From Alphaproteobacteria bacterium (lineage in GTDB: Bacteria; Pseudomonadota; Alphaproteobacteria; Rickettsiales; JAFLCR01), in assembly GCA_017302755.1 (NCBI GenBank), contig JAFLCR010000041.1, positions 1 to 13,665 of the forward strand: a stretch of DNA of 13,665 nt, in the 5' to 3' direction. Shown piece by piece: positions 8,210 to 13,665 of the stretch. Below the pieces are notes generated by a model that did no database searches, was not told the origin of the DNA, and was given only the letters and a program-made list of their open reading frames with translations. Within the stretch, counting starts at the first letter, position 1. Each line of letters begins with the position of its first letter. The translations under genes and the position numbers were made by a program.

Positions 8210-8252
8210 CTTCCATTGCCTTTATAACAACAGTTTCTGAGGAAGGTTGCAT
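8172..8252 (-). pseudogene. Possible frameshifted N-terminal part of the small gene at 8009-8209
   Basis: An ATG at 8252 opens a frame reading MQPSSETVVIKAMEDAVVEK and ends after 26 codons at 8172. It starts 4 bases after the TAA of the 8257-9060 gene, as in a coupled operon. The continuation in frame with 8009-8209 needs a +1 shift, or loss of one base, near the run GAAAAGGGGCGGCGG in the overlap. A sequencing or assembly indel in the AAAAGGGG run, a genuine pseudogene, or recoding are all possible. Chance is also possible, given the shortness. Confidence 0.35.
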
Positions 8253-8256
8253 CTAG

Positions 8257-9060
8257 TTAGCTACGAATTTTTTCACCATTGTCTCTTGCTGGGGCCACAG
8301 TCATATCTGGTTGGTCAAAAAGCGAAGCCTTTGGCCGCGTAGTTTTTACATCTCTTGCAACATCCAGAAGTTCGTTGTAGGCCTCCGCGACTTCTGGGGA
8401 TTTTACACTGCGATCATAATCTGACAATAAAACCCCAAGTAAGTTCTCCACTGCTTGAGCAGCTGCGACATTAAATTCGGCTACATTCTCTCTGCCAAAA
8501 AGGAACCCTCGCTTATACTGTTGCCCGTTCTCTATTTGCAGTGCTCCAGAATCCAGGCATACTAGAGAAAAGCGAGTGCTATTATCACGAATGCATATGC
8601 CTATATTCTGTTCACCAATATCCGTAAGCATTAGCCCTGTGTTTCTAAAATGTGAGGAATTGTTCAAGATATCCGCACATGCATTGGCTATGGTATGAAT
8701 TTGCTTAAAGTTAAATCCACGCTCCTCTAGAAAATTTTCTAGTACCAGAGCGCGTTCTTCCAACACTACGCTTTGGGAGGCGTTCAGAGGCTGACAGCCA
8801 TAACGTATGGGAAATTCTTCCGCGCCAAGGCGATACTGTTCGAGATGCCCTAATTGTTGAGAGCTGGCAATTTTAGTAACTGGCGCCCCCTCAATATCTG
8901 ACGCATAAACATCAACAAAAGTGCCTTTTGCCAAAGGAGAGAGTGAAACTAAATAGTGTTCAACGTATGCACCATCTACTCCACAACCTGAGAGTATTCC
9001 GCTCAAAATGGGAGATATGGTAGATATTTGAGATTCATTAAGAGGTGGCGGCAAGCTCAT
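8257..9060 (-). CDS. Degenerate protein-kinase/APH-fold-like protein (hypothetical)
   Basis: This 267-residue protein matches no named family that I recognise, but the order of short motifs suggests a kinase fold. There is a glycine-loop-like KGTFVDVYASD (45-55) with a following VTK giving K63. A catalytic-loop-like LTDIGEQNIGI (145-155) has D147 and N152 in the D-x4-N spacing of HxDxxxxN. A metal-loop-like VCLDSGAL (167-174) has D170, with DSG in place of DFG. The His before the catalytic Asp is missing, so activity is doubtful. The C-terminal 60 residues are polar and probably helical. There is no signal peptide or membrane segment. Base composition is poorer in GC than the core genes nearby. 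It is divergent from the 9262-10518 gene across an AT-rich spacer and followed within a few bases by the possible small gene. Fold assignment is tentative; the coding call is firmer. Confidence 0.7.
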   Translation of the reverse strand: MSLPPPLNESQISTISPILSGILSGCGVDGAYVEHYLVSLSPLAKGTFVDVYASDIEGAPVTKIASSQQLGHLEQYRLGAEEFPIRYGCQPLNASQSVVLEERALVLENFLEERGFNFKQIHTIANACADILNNSSHFRNTGLMLTDIGEQNIGICIRDNSTRFSLVCLDSGALQIENGQQYKRGFLFGRENVAEFNVAAAQAVENLLGVLLSDYDRSVKSPEVAEAYNELLDVARDVKTTRPKASLFDQPDMTVAPARDNGEKIRS

Positions 9061-9261
9061 AAAATACCAATCTTATCAAAAAATTTTTTCTATAATAAAG
9101 TACGAGGACATGCCATTCATAAAACAATACAGCCGGATATATTAAATTAAAATTAAAATCAGCAAAATAACTAAACATTATATTAACATAATGGATTATT
9201 TTTATTTAAAATTAACAAATTTCTTTTAGGCTAAACTTAATCTTATTGATTAGGTAAGCTT
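9061..9261. promoter_or_regulatory. Very AT-rich divergent intergenic region
   Basis: These 201 bases separate the divergent kinase-like and helical-protein genes and hold no convincing frame. Bases 9181-9240 contain only 9 G or C of 60, against about 70% GC in parts of alaS. TTAAAATTAA occurs twice (9147-9156 and 9206-9215). Candidate promoter elements for the plus-strand gene are TTAACA (9212-9217) with CTTAAT (9236-9241) at 18 bases, and an exact TATAAT at 9091-9096 without a good -35. For the minus-strand gene, TATTAT lies opposite 9092-9097. AGG about 8 bases before the ATG at 9262 is a modest ribosome-binding site. The tract is also what a bendable, nucleoid-protein-silenced promoter looks like. 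Confidence 0.5.
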
Positions 9262-10518
9262 ATGCCAGATTTAGATCTTCAAGCCGAAGCGCGCCTGAGG
9301 AACGCTTTAAATACAGCATATGAGTTGAAAAATTACTCCAAAACCATGGTGGATGAAATTGGAGCCTATTTCCCTGACATGGGAAAAGATATAGCGCTTC
9401 TTCGGAATGTCATGACGATTCAATACGACGTGCTTACGGACAGAGCTGCTACTATTACGTATGACCAAGCGAATGGCGCGGCTCAGGTTATCAATCACAT
9501 GCGAAATAAAATCATGGTGGACGCTTGCGCAGGTTCACCTGATTTCCAAGATGCATACAGAGCCTATCGCCAGAACAGAGATCCCTCACAGTCCGGCGTA
9601 CTTATTCAGGCCATGAAAGATGTGGCTCCAGAAGGAGTTCCTGTAGCCGCCATTCTTGATGCACAAGAATTACTGCATAATGATTATCTTCAAGAATTTC
9701 GTACGGTAATTAACTGGCAGCATGATTATCCGGAATATAAAGACGCTATCAGCTTGGTGGTTGCCGACGTACTGGGAGATGATATTGCGCGTCAACTTGC
9801 TGATCCAGCCAAGCATAAAGCGCTTGAGGAACAAAGTGCTATTATAAGAGAGGCGCTTGGGCCTATGGCGCCATTTCCTGATGCGGCGGCGCTGCAGTCT
9901 GAACCTAGAGGTCCGGCTACTTCAGAGCGCGATCCGCGTGTTTATGACGCTTTCCAGCAGCTTCAACCAAATGTCATTGGTATTCTTCTGGGAGCGACCA
10001 ATGAGCAGCGTTATGAAGCATTGCAGGATCTTAATTATGCCTGCCGCGTGATTGAAAGCCACATGGGCCATCAGGATTTGGCAAATGAATACATTATTGA
10101 TGCTGCGGCAAAAGCTTTGGGTGTATCCATTCCCAATGGCAAGAGGGCTGGTGAGGTGAAGGCAGAGGTTGCGGGGCGTTTGGATGAGGCGATTGGAAGA
10201 ATTTCCATGCCTGAGCCTGAAAGAGTGCACACAGAGCGTCCATTGGACTTAGATAAAATGGAAAATATCATACATCTTGCCGAAGGGATAGTTGCCGGTG
10301 CAGCTGATAGGAGATCACGCGCGCAACTGGCTGGTATTATCACCCAAAGCTATGGCATTTATGAGGATCCCCAAAGCAGAGATTCTCTGCGTAGCACTAA
10401 AAATGCGATGGGGAAGTTGGAAGAAGATTTGACAAAGGCCGGGGCTAGCATGGAAGAGTTGGGTACGGTTAGGCAGGCTATTTCTCAAATGCTCGCAAAA
10501 GATACGGCGCGCGCTTAA
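9262..10518 (+). CDS. Hypothetical helical protein, 418 residues
   Basis: I do not recognise this protein. It appears almost wholly alpha-helical: many runs with the hydrophobic spacing of amphipathic helices, few glycines, and no beta-rich blocks. A Pro/Ala-rich linker at about 200-225 (including GPMAPFPDAAA) divides an N-terminal helical half (1-198) from a C-terminal one (226-418). A second linker, near 316-328, precedes a final helical bundle. There is no signal peptide, membrane segment, nucleotide-binding loop or zinc motif that I can see. GC content is low at the start and rises towards the middle, so the gene is uneven in composition. It is divergent from the kinase-like gene, and its stop is 2 bases from the convergent stop at 10521. 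The all-helical, lineage-specific character would fit a scaffold or a secreted effector, but nothing in the sequence proves either. Confidence 0.75.
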   Translation: MPDLDLQAEARLRNALNTAYELKNYSKTMVDEIGAYFPDMGKDIALLRNVMTIQYDVLTDRAATITYDQANGAAQVINHMRNKIMVDACAGSPDFQDAYRAYRQNRDPSQSGVLIQAMKDVAPEGVPVAAILDAQELLHNDYLQEFRTVINWQHDYPEYKDAISLVVADVLGDDIARQLADPAKHKALEEQSAIIREALGPMAPFPDAAALQSEPRGPATSERDPRVYDAFQQLQPNVIGILLGATNEQRYEALQDLNYACRVIESHMGHQDLANEYIIDAAAKALGVSIPNGKRAGEVKAEVAGRLDEAIGRISMPEPERVHTERPLDLDKMENIIHLAEGIVAGAADRRSRAQLAGIITQSYGIYEDPQSRDSLRSTKNAMGKLEEDLTKAGASMEELGTVRQAISQMLAKDTARA

Positions 10519-10520
10519 CG

Positions 10521-10805
10521 CTACTGCTCAAAAAAAGCGACGGAATCTTCCGAGAACCGGAAGCGCTGACGCATATACGCACGAAGTTCTTTAGAAGGTT
10601 CTCCCAATCCGCGTGCCAGTACCATGCCATGATGGTTTTTAGGGTTGAACACCGCATCCCTCGTCATGAGATCCAACGCTTTTATCAGGTCGTTATGGTG
10701 GATGCCAACATAAGCGAAACACGCTTCGCCATTTGGTGTTTGTCCTTTGAATAATACGCAATAAAAAAGCGCTTTTTCCGCAAGCTGGCGTGTAAAATTA
10801 GCCAT
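10521..10805 (-). CDS. Small hypothetical protein, second gene of an overlapping pair
   Basis: This 94-residue protein is not recognised. Its ATG lies inside the end of the upstream small gene: the 8 bases ATGGCTAA contain both the start and the neighbour's stop, so translation is very probably coupled. The N-terminus ANFTRQLAEKALFYCVLF is an amphipathic to hydrophobic helix but is too short and charged to be a clear membrane anchor. Further on there is a His-rich central patch (VGIHHNDL, NPKNHHGM) and a basic and aromatic C-terminus (LRAYMRQRFRF). It ends tail to tail with the 418-residue gene. The tight overlap is the main reason to believe it is a real gene. Confidence 0.65.
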   Translation of the reverse strand: MANFTRQLAEKALFYCVLFKGQTPNGEACFAYVGIHHNDLIKALDLMTRDAVFNPKNHHGMVLARGLGEPSKELRAYMRQRFRFSEDSVAFFEQ

Positions 10806-11022
10806 CGGTGCTCTGTCCTGGCCGCTCTATCACCACGGTGTTGGTGGAGGTCGCTTCAAAGTGACCATTTACATGCTGAGCAAACTCCTCTGTAATCTCC
10901 TGAAGTTCTTCCATGCTGTGTGCCCCGCCTGGGGCAAAGCAGGCGGAGCCTATGCGCACATAAAAGAGTTGCTGCATTGGGAAGTTGTATTCCTCAGGGT
11001 TGAAAGAGGGAGCGTCAGCCAT
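10798..11022 (-). CDS. Small hypothetical protein, first gene of an overlapping pair
   Basis: This is a 74-residue acidic protein that I do not recognise. The N-terminal part is FNPEEYNFPMQQLFYVRIG; a helical middle follows (SMEELQEITEEFAQHV), and the tail ends in GQSTDG. Its stop overlaps the start of the next gene by 8 bases. There is no clear ribosome-binding site before the ATG at 11022, and Met16 is a possible alternative start. The gene lies 64 bases downstream of tRNA-Gly on the same strand, so it could be read from the tRNA promoter unless the weak hairpin between them stops transcription. Function unknown. Confidence 0.6.
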   Translation of the reverse strand: MADAPSFNPEEYNFPMQQLFYVRIGSACFAPGGAHSMEELQEITEEFAQHVNGHFEATSTNTVVIERPGQSTDG

Positions 11023-11039
11023 AAAAGCTTTGAAAGAAA

Positions 11040-11056
11040 AGGATGATGCTAATCCT
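11040..11056 (-). terminator. Weak hairpin with T-tract after tRNA-Gly
   Basis: Read on the minus strand, AGGAT and ATCCT form a 5-bp stem with a 7-base loop, followed by TTTTCTTT. It lies between the tRNA-Gly 3' end and the small gene pair. The stem is weak, so it may only attenuate transcription, or may be chance. Confidence 0.3.
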
Positions 11057-11086
11057 AAAAGGCTAACCCTTAATGAACTGCTAAAA

Positions 11087-11160
11087 TGGAGCGGGTGAAG
11101 GGAATCGAACCCTCGTATGCAGCTTGGGAAGCTGCCGTTCTACCATTGAACTACACCCGC
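11087..11160 (-). tRNA. tRNA-Gly, anticodon CCC
   Basis: The minus strand gives a complete 74-base cloverleaf including the encoded CCA end. The acceptor stem pairs GCGGGTG at the 5' end with CACCCGC, followed by discriminator T and CCA. The D-arm contains TAGTTCAATGGTAGAAC. The anticodon stem GCAGC/GCTGC holds the loop TTCCCAA, so positions 34-36 are CCC (complement at 11126-11128), which reads GGG codons. The T-arm contains GGGTTCGATTCCC. It closely resembles E. coli glyU from memory. The 3' end faces the accessory islet at 8009-11022. Confidence 0.97.
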
Positions 11161-11173
11161 GCTCCCGGCCCAA

Positions 11174-11202
11174 TATTTAGGCAATCCATAACGCCTCGTC
11201 AA
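11174..11202 (-). promoter_or_regulatory. Promoter of tRNA-Gly
   Basis: On the minus strand TTGACG (11197-11202) and TAAATA (11174-11179) are separated by exactly 17 bases. The -10 element ends 13 bases before the tRNA 5' end, which leaves a leader of only a few bases, as expected for a tRNA gene. The -35 matches TTGACA in 5 of 6 positions; the -10 is weaker. Confidence 0.65.
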
Positions 11203-11210
11203 CGCCAACC

Positions 11211-11303
11211 CCTCCCCCTCAGAGGGGGAGGAAGGGTGGGGGTTGGTGCAACCCGGGCCCTCTCTCGAACCCCCACCTTAATCCTCCCCCTCTGAGGGGG
11301 AGG
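11211..11303. repeat. Palindromic REP-type doublet overlapping the rlmE 3' end
   Basis: Two 21-base palindromes, 11211-11231 and 11283-11303, each have 10-base arms (CCTCCCCCTC / GAGGGGGAGG) around one central base. They are reverse complements of each other. Inside them GGTGGGGGTT (11235-11244) pairs with AACCCCCACC (11268-11277). The whole can fold as one long imperfect hairpin of about 93 bases. The pattern resembles CTCCCCCTC...GAGGGGGAG repeats dispersed in many alphaproteobacterial genomes. It differs in sequence from the alaS-icd repeat but has the same two-palindrome layout. It reaches into the rlmE coding end and could act as its terminator. Confidence 0.85.
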
Positions 11304-11991
11304 AAGCTTGGCCGCACTCCTTGAACCCCGTGGCCACCACATAAGCTTCCGCCGAATCCTTGCGGCTGGCGGGCGGCTTGGCGTGCCGCACGGTGGTAAA
11401 GTGCTTTTTCATCAATGCCAGAAGCTCGCTTTCCGTGCCCCCCTGGCGCACCTTGCACACGAAGCAGCCTCCGGGCGCGAGCACGTCGAGCGCGAAATCC
11501 AGCGCCATTTCGCACAGGGCGATAATTCTTAAATGGTCCACTTCCGGCACGCCGGTGGTGTTGGGCGCCATGTCGGAGAGCACCGCATCGGCTTTTCCGC
11601 CGAGCAGGGCTTTGAGCTTCTCGGGCGCCTCATCGTCTGTGAAATCCCCCTGCAGCAGCTCGGCGCCGGGGATGGCATCCATCTCCAGCAGGTCGATGCC
11701 TACCACCGCGCCTTTTGTTTTCTGCACGGCCACCTGCGTCCACCCGCCCGGCGCGGCGCCGAGATCGACCACTTTCATTCCCGGTTTCAGCAGATGAAAC
11801 TTCTCATCCATCTCAATGAGCTTATACGCGGCGCGCGACTTATACCCATCCCTCTTGGCCTGGGCGACGTAAGGGTCGTTAAGCTGCCGCTCCAGCCAGC
11901 GCGTGGAGCCGATGGGGCGCTTCTTGGCGGTTTTGACTTTTTGAGTCAACCCACGCCCACCGCTTCGCCCAGAGGATTTCTTTTCAGCCAC
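11278..11991 (-). CDS. rlmE: 23S rRNA (uridine-2'-O)-methyltransferase RlmE (FtsJ/RrmJ)
   Basis: RlmE uses S-adenosylmethionine to methylate the 2'-OH of the A-loop uridine (U2552 in E. coli) of 23S rRNA in the large subunit. The SAM motif is DLGAAPGGW (76-84). The catalytic tetrad of the family is present as K57 (RAAYK), D140 (LSDMAPNTTG), K180 (CKVRQGG) and E215 (SAEAYVVATG), with D100 (GIDLL) as SAM ligand. At 237 residues it is longer than the 209-residue E. coli enzyme: it has a basic N-terminal extension of about 25 residues and a C-terminal tail ECGQASSPSEGED. The last eight residues and the stop codon fall in the palindromic repeat. The start is GTG at 11991, inside the ppx end (8-base overlap GTGGCTGA), so translation is probably coupled. 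The ppx-rlmE pairing is common in alphaproteobacteria. Confidence 0.96.
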   Translation of the reverse strand: MAEKKSSGRSGGRGLTQKVKTAKKRPIGSTRWLERQLNDPYVAQAKRDGYKSRAAYKLIEMDEKFHLLKPGMKVVDLGAAPGGWTQVAVQKTKGAVVGIDLLEMDAIPGAELLQGDFTDDEAPEKLKALLGGKADAVLSDMAPNTTGVPEVDHLRIIALCEMALDFALDVLAPGGCFVCKVRQGGTESELLALMKKHFTTVRHAKPPASRKDSAEAYVVATGFKECGQASSPSEGED

Positions 11992-13006
11992 CGGTGCTCT
12001 GCTCGCGAATCAGCGTGAACACGATGCCCTCGCGTACGCCCCGGTCGCCGATGGTGATTTCGGGCAGGGGCCACACGTCGAGGATGGCCTGGAGGATGGC
12101 GCATCCCGCCACCATGAAATCGGCCCGGTCGTCGCCCATGCACGGGTGGGCGCGCAGGGATGCGTCGTCCATGGCGAGGATGGTCGCAATCACGTTGCGG
12201 ATCGAATCCGCCGATAGCCGCAGCCCGTCCACCTGCGCGCGGTCGTAGCGCGAAAGGTTGAGGTAGATGGCGGCGATGGTGGTCACCGTGCCGGAAGTGC
12301 AGAGCATCTGAATGCCGGTCTGCCCGAGCGCGGCCGCGATGCCGTGGGAGGCGTCGAAGCGCCCCACATGTTCCTTCACGAAAGCCACCATGTCATGGAA
12401 TCGCGGCTGCAGCCCCGACCCGCCGAATTGCTCGGTGAGGCGCATCACACCGCAGGGGGTGGAATCGAGCGCGAGGATGCGGTGATCGCCATTTTCCCGC
12501 GCCGTCCACATGCATTCCGTGCTGCCGCCGCCGATATCGATGATGATGGCGCGCTCCGTGTCCTTGCGGATCAGGGGGGTGCAGCCGGTGAAGGCGAGCC
12601 TTGCTTCTTCCTCGTGAGGGATGATTTCGACGAACAACCCCGTCTCGCGCTTGATGCGCAGGATGAAATCCTCGCAGTTCTTTGCGCGCCGGCAGGCTTC
12701 GGTGGCGACATAGCGCCCGGCGGCGATATCATAGCGGGAGAGTTTGCGCGCGCAGATTTTGAGCGCTTCCACGGCGCGGTCCATGGCGAGTGGCGAAAGC
12801 GCTGCGTTCGCGCTCACGCCTTCGCCCAGACGGACGACGCGGGAGAATGTATCCAGAACCTGCAACCCGCCCGCCTGGGGCGAGGCGATCAGCAGGCGGC
12901 AGTTGTTCGTGCCAAGATCAATCGCGGCAAAGACGGGAACTCCCGGCGTCGGAGCGCCATAAGAAAGTTCGCCGCCCGCATGCGCGGAAGCGGAATGGTG
13001 AGACAT
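11984..13006 (-). CDS. ppx: Ppx/GppA family phosphatase (exopolyphosphatase / pppGpp phosphohydrolase)
   Basis: Members of this family release phosphate from polyphosphate ends or convert pppGpp to ppGpp. They have the ASKHA actin-like ATPase fold. With the chosen start the product has 340 residues, close to the single-catalytic-unit forms. Visible motifs are phosphate-1 AIDLGTNNCRLLI (28-40), the catalytic-region EEEAR (132-136), phosphate-2 IDIGGGSTE (156-164), CTSGTVTT (236-243) and DRGVREGI (321-328). An open frame extends 47 codons further upstream, but it would overlap the neighbouring hydratase gene and its residues do not look like this family; Met at 13006 lies about 27 residues before the first motif. 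No strong ribosome-binding site is seen. The 3' end overlaps rlmE. Polyphosphate versus pppGpp specificity cannot be told from sequence. Confidence 0.9.
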   Translation of the reverse strand: MSHHSASAHAGGELSYGAPTPGVPVFAAIDLGTNNCRLLIASPQAGGLQVLDTFSRVVRLGEGVSANAALSPLAMDRAVEALKICARKLSRYDIAAGRYVATEACRRAKNCEDFILRIKRETGLFVEIIPHEEEARLAFTGCTPLIRKDTERAIIIDIGGGSTECMWTARENGDHRILALDSTPCGVMRLTEQFGGSGLQPRFHDMVAFVKEHVGRFDASHGIAAALGQTGIQMLCTSGTVTTIAAIYLNLSRYDRAQVDGLRLSADSIRNVIATILAMDDASLRAHPCMGDDRADFMVAGCAILQAILDVWPLPEITIGDRGVREGIVFTLIREQSTGG

Positions 13007-13018
13007 GGTAACATCAGA

Positions 13019-13038
13019 ATATCCAATAACTTGGATAT
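13019..13038. promoter_or_regulatory. Palindrome in the ppx leader, candidate operator
   Basis: ATATCCAA (13019-13026) and TTGGATAT (13031-13038) are a perfect 8-bp inverted repeat with a 4-base centre. It lies just downstream of the candidate -10 of the ppx promoter, where a repressor dimer could block initiation, and 12 bases before the ppx ATG. As RNA it would also form a hairpin close to the ribosome-binding region. Confidence 0.45.
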
Positions 13039-13039
13039 A

Positions 13040-13068
13040 GTTGTACCTCGCGTCCCGTCTTAGGGCAA
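13040..13068 (-). promoter_or_regulatory. Candidate promoter for ppx-rlmE
   Basis: On the minus strand TTGCCC (13063-13068) and TACAAC (13040-13045) are 17 bases apart. Both match the sigma-70 consensus in 4 of 6 positions. The site sits in the 70-base gap between the hydratase stop and the ppx start, the only non-coding space available upstream. Confidence 0.45.
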
Positions 13069-13076
13069 GGCTCGCG

Positions 13077-13665
13077 CTATTCCTCTGGAAACCAACGAGG
13101 TTTGCGCTTCTCAAGCAGCGCGCCCATGCCCTCTTGGGCTTCCTCACCCACGCGGATGCCCGCGATCAGCCGCACGGTATGCTCACGGATTTTTTCCGCC
13201 GAGGGCAGGGCGGGGAGGTCGAAAATCAGCTTCTTGGCGGCTCTGGCGGCCTGCGGCCCGGCCTTCAGCCATTCCTTGATAGCAATCTGGGTGCGGATTT
13301 CCAGCGATTCGCGGTCCTCCGGCACTTCATGCACCAGCCCGATGCGTAAGCCCTCGTCGGCGGAGAAGCGCCTGCCGGAGGTGAACAGCGACCGCGCCTG
13401 GCTGTGCCCGATCTTGGCGATGACATAGGGCGAGATCACGGCCGGGACGATGCCAAGGCGCACCTCGGTAAGCCCGAAGGAAGCGTCGCTGACGGCAAGC
13501 ACATGGTCGCAGCAAGCCGCAAGCCCCGTGCCGCCGCCAAGCGCCGCGCCGTGGATCTTGCCGATCAGCGGCACGGGCAGCCGGTTCACGGCTTCGAACA
13601 TGGCGGCAAGCCGTTGCGCGTCGGCAAGGTTCTCCGCCTCCGAGGCATTCTTTGTCTCGCGCATC
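13077..13665 (-). CDS. Enoyl-CoA hydratase/isomerase family protein, methylglutaconyl-CoA-hydratase-like (5' end outside window)
   Basis: A crotonase-fold protein of which about 195 C-terminal residues are visible; the usual length is about 260, so the gene begins beyond the window and the Met at 13664 is probably internal. The oxyanion-hole segment is HGAALGGGTGLAACCDHVLA (residues 38-57 of the visible part). FGLTEVRLGIVPAVISPYV (63-81) carries the first crotonase-type glutamate (E67). The second catalytic-type glutamate is replaced by Ser92 (ARSLFTSG). The PAVISPYV version is what I recall from LiuC/AtuE-type hydratases of leucine and isoprenoid-acid breakdown, but this assignment rests on memory of the family. 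It lies 70 bases upstream of ppx on the same strand. Confidence 0.88.
   Translation of the reverse strand, partial: MRETKNASEAENLADAQRLAAMFEAVNRLPVPLIGKIHGAALGGGTGLAACCDHVLAVSDASFGLTEVRLGIVPAVISPYVIAKIGHSQARSLFTSGRRFSADEGLRIGLVHEVPEDRESLEIRTQIAIKEWLKAGPQAARAAKKLIFDLPALPSAEKIREHTVRLIAGIRVGEEAQEGMGALLEKRKPRWFPEE

Noticed and set aside
11086..11295. Plus-strand frame across tRNA-Gly and the palindromic repeat
   Set aside because: It reads through a tRNA and a repeat; such translations are a known artefact of this repeat type.
13007..13147. Upstream extension of ppx giving a 387-residue product
   Set aside because: It would overlap the hydratase gene, its residues do not resemble the family, and a Met at 13006 lies at the right distance from the first motif.

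Overview
The window looks like a chromosomal segment of an alphaproteobacterium. The 3' end of its 16S rRNA has an alphaproteobacterial signature. The recA, alaS and ppx-rlmE genes are alphaproteobacterial in type, and the recA-alaS-icd order is one I recall from that class. Three features point towards the Rickettsiales-like side rather than a free-living rhizobial or caulobacter type, although the housekeeping genes are GC-rich. First, the 16S gene is not followed by tRNA-Ile/Ala and 23S but by its own terminator. Second, the 16S ends in GGATTACCTCC rather than GGATCACCTCC. Third, icd encodes the roughly 480-residue isocitrate dehydrogenase found in Rickettsia and relatives. This placement is an inference; I cannot name a genus.

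Layout. Positions 1-200: end of 16S, a strong hairpin terminator and a second small hairpin. Positions 283-8008, plus strand: a divergent ThrB/APH-fold kinase-like protein with a long C-terminal extension, recA, an unrecognised 217-residue protein, alaS, a perfect 28-bp inverted repeat pair (REPIN-like), and icd. Positions 8009-11022: an accessory islet of lower and patchier GC. It holds only unrecognised genes: a possibly frameshifted small gene, a degenerate kinase-like protein, a very AT-rich divergent intergenic region, a 418-residue helical protein, and an overlapping pair of small genes. It is bounded by icd on one side and by the 3' end of tRNA-Gly(CCC) on the other. Positions 11087-13665, minus strand: tRNA-Gly with its promoter, a second palindromic repeat that runs into the 3' end of rlmE, the overlapping ppx-rlmE pair with a palindrome near a candidate promoter, and the C-terminal part of an enoyl-CoA hydratase-family gene cut by the window edge.

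The core genes cover recombination (recA), translation (alaS, tRNA-Gly, rlmE, 16S), the TCA cycle (icd), phosphate or alarmone metabolism (ppx) and acyl-CoA metabolism. They do not form one pathway. The best candidate for something undescribed is the islet, in particular the divergent pair of the kinase-like protein (8257-9060, minus) and the helical protein (9262-10518, plus). No transposase, integrase, CRISPR array or recognisable defence gene is present.
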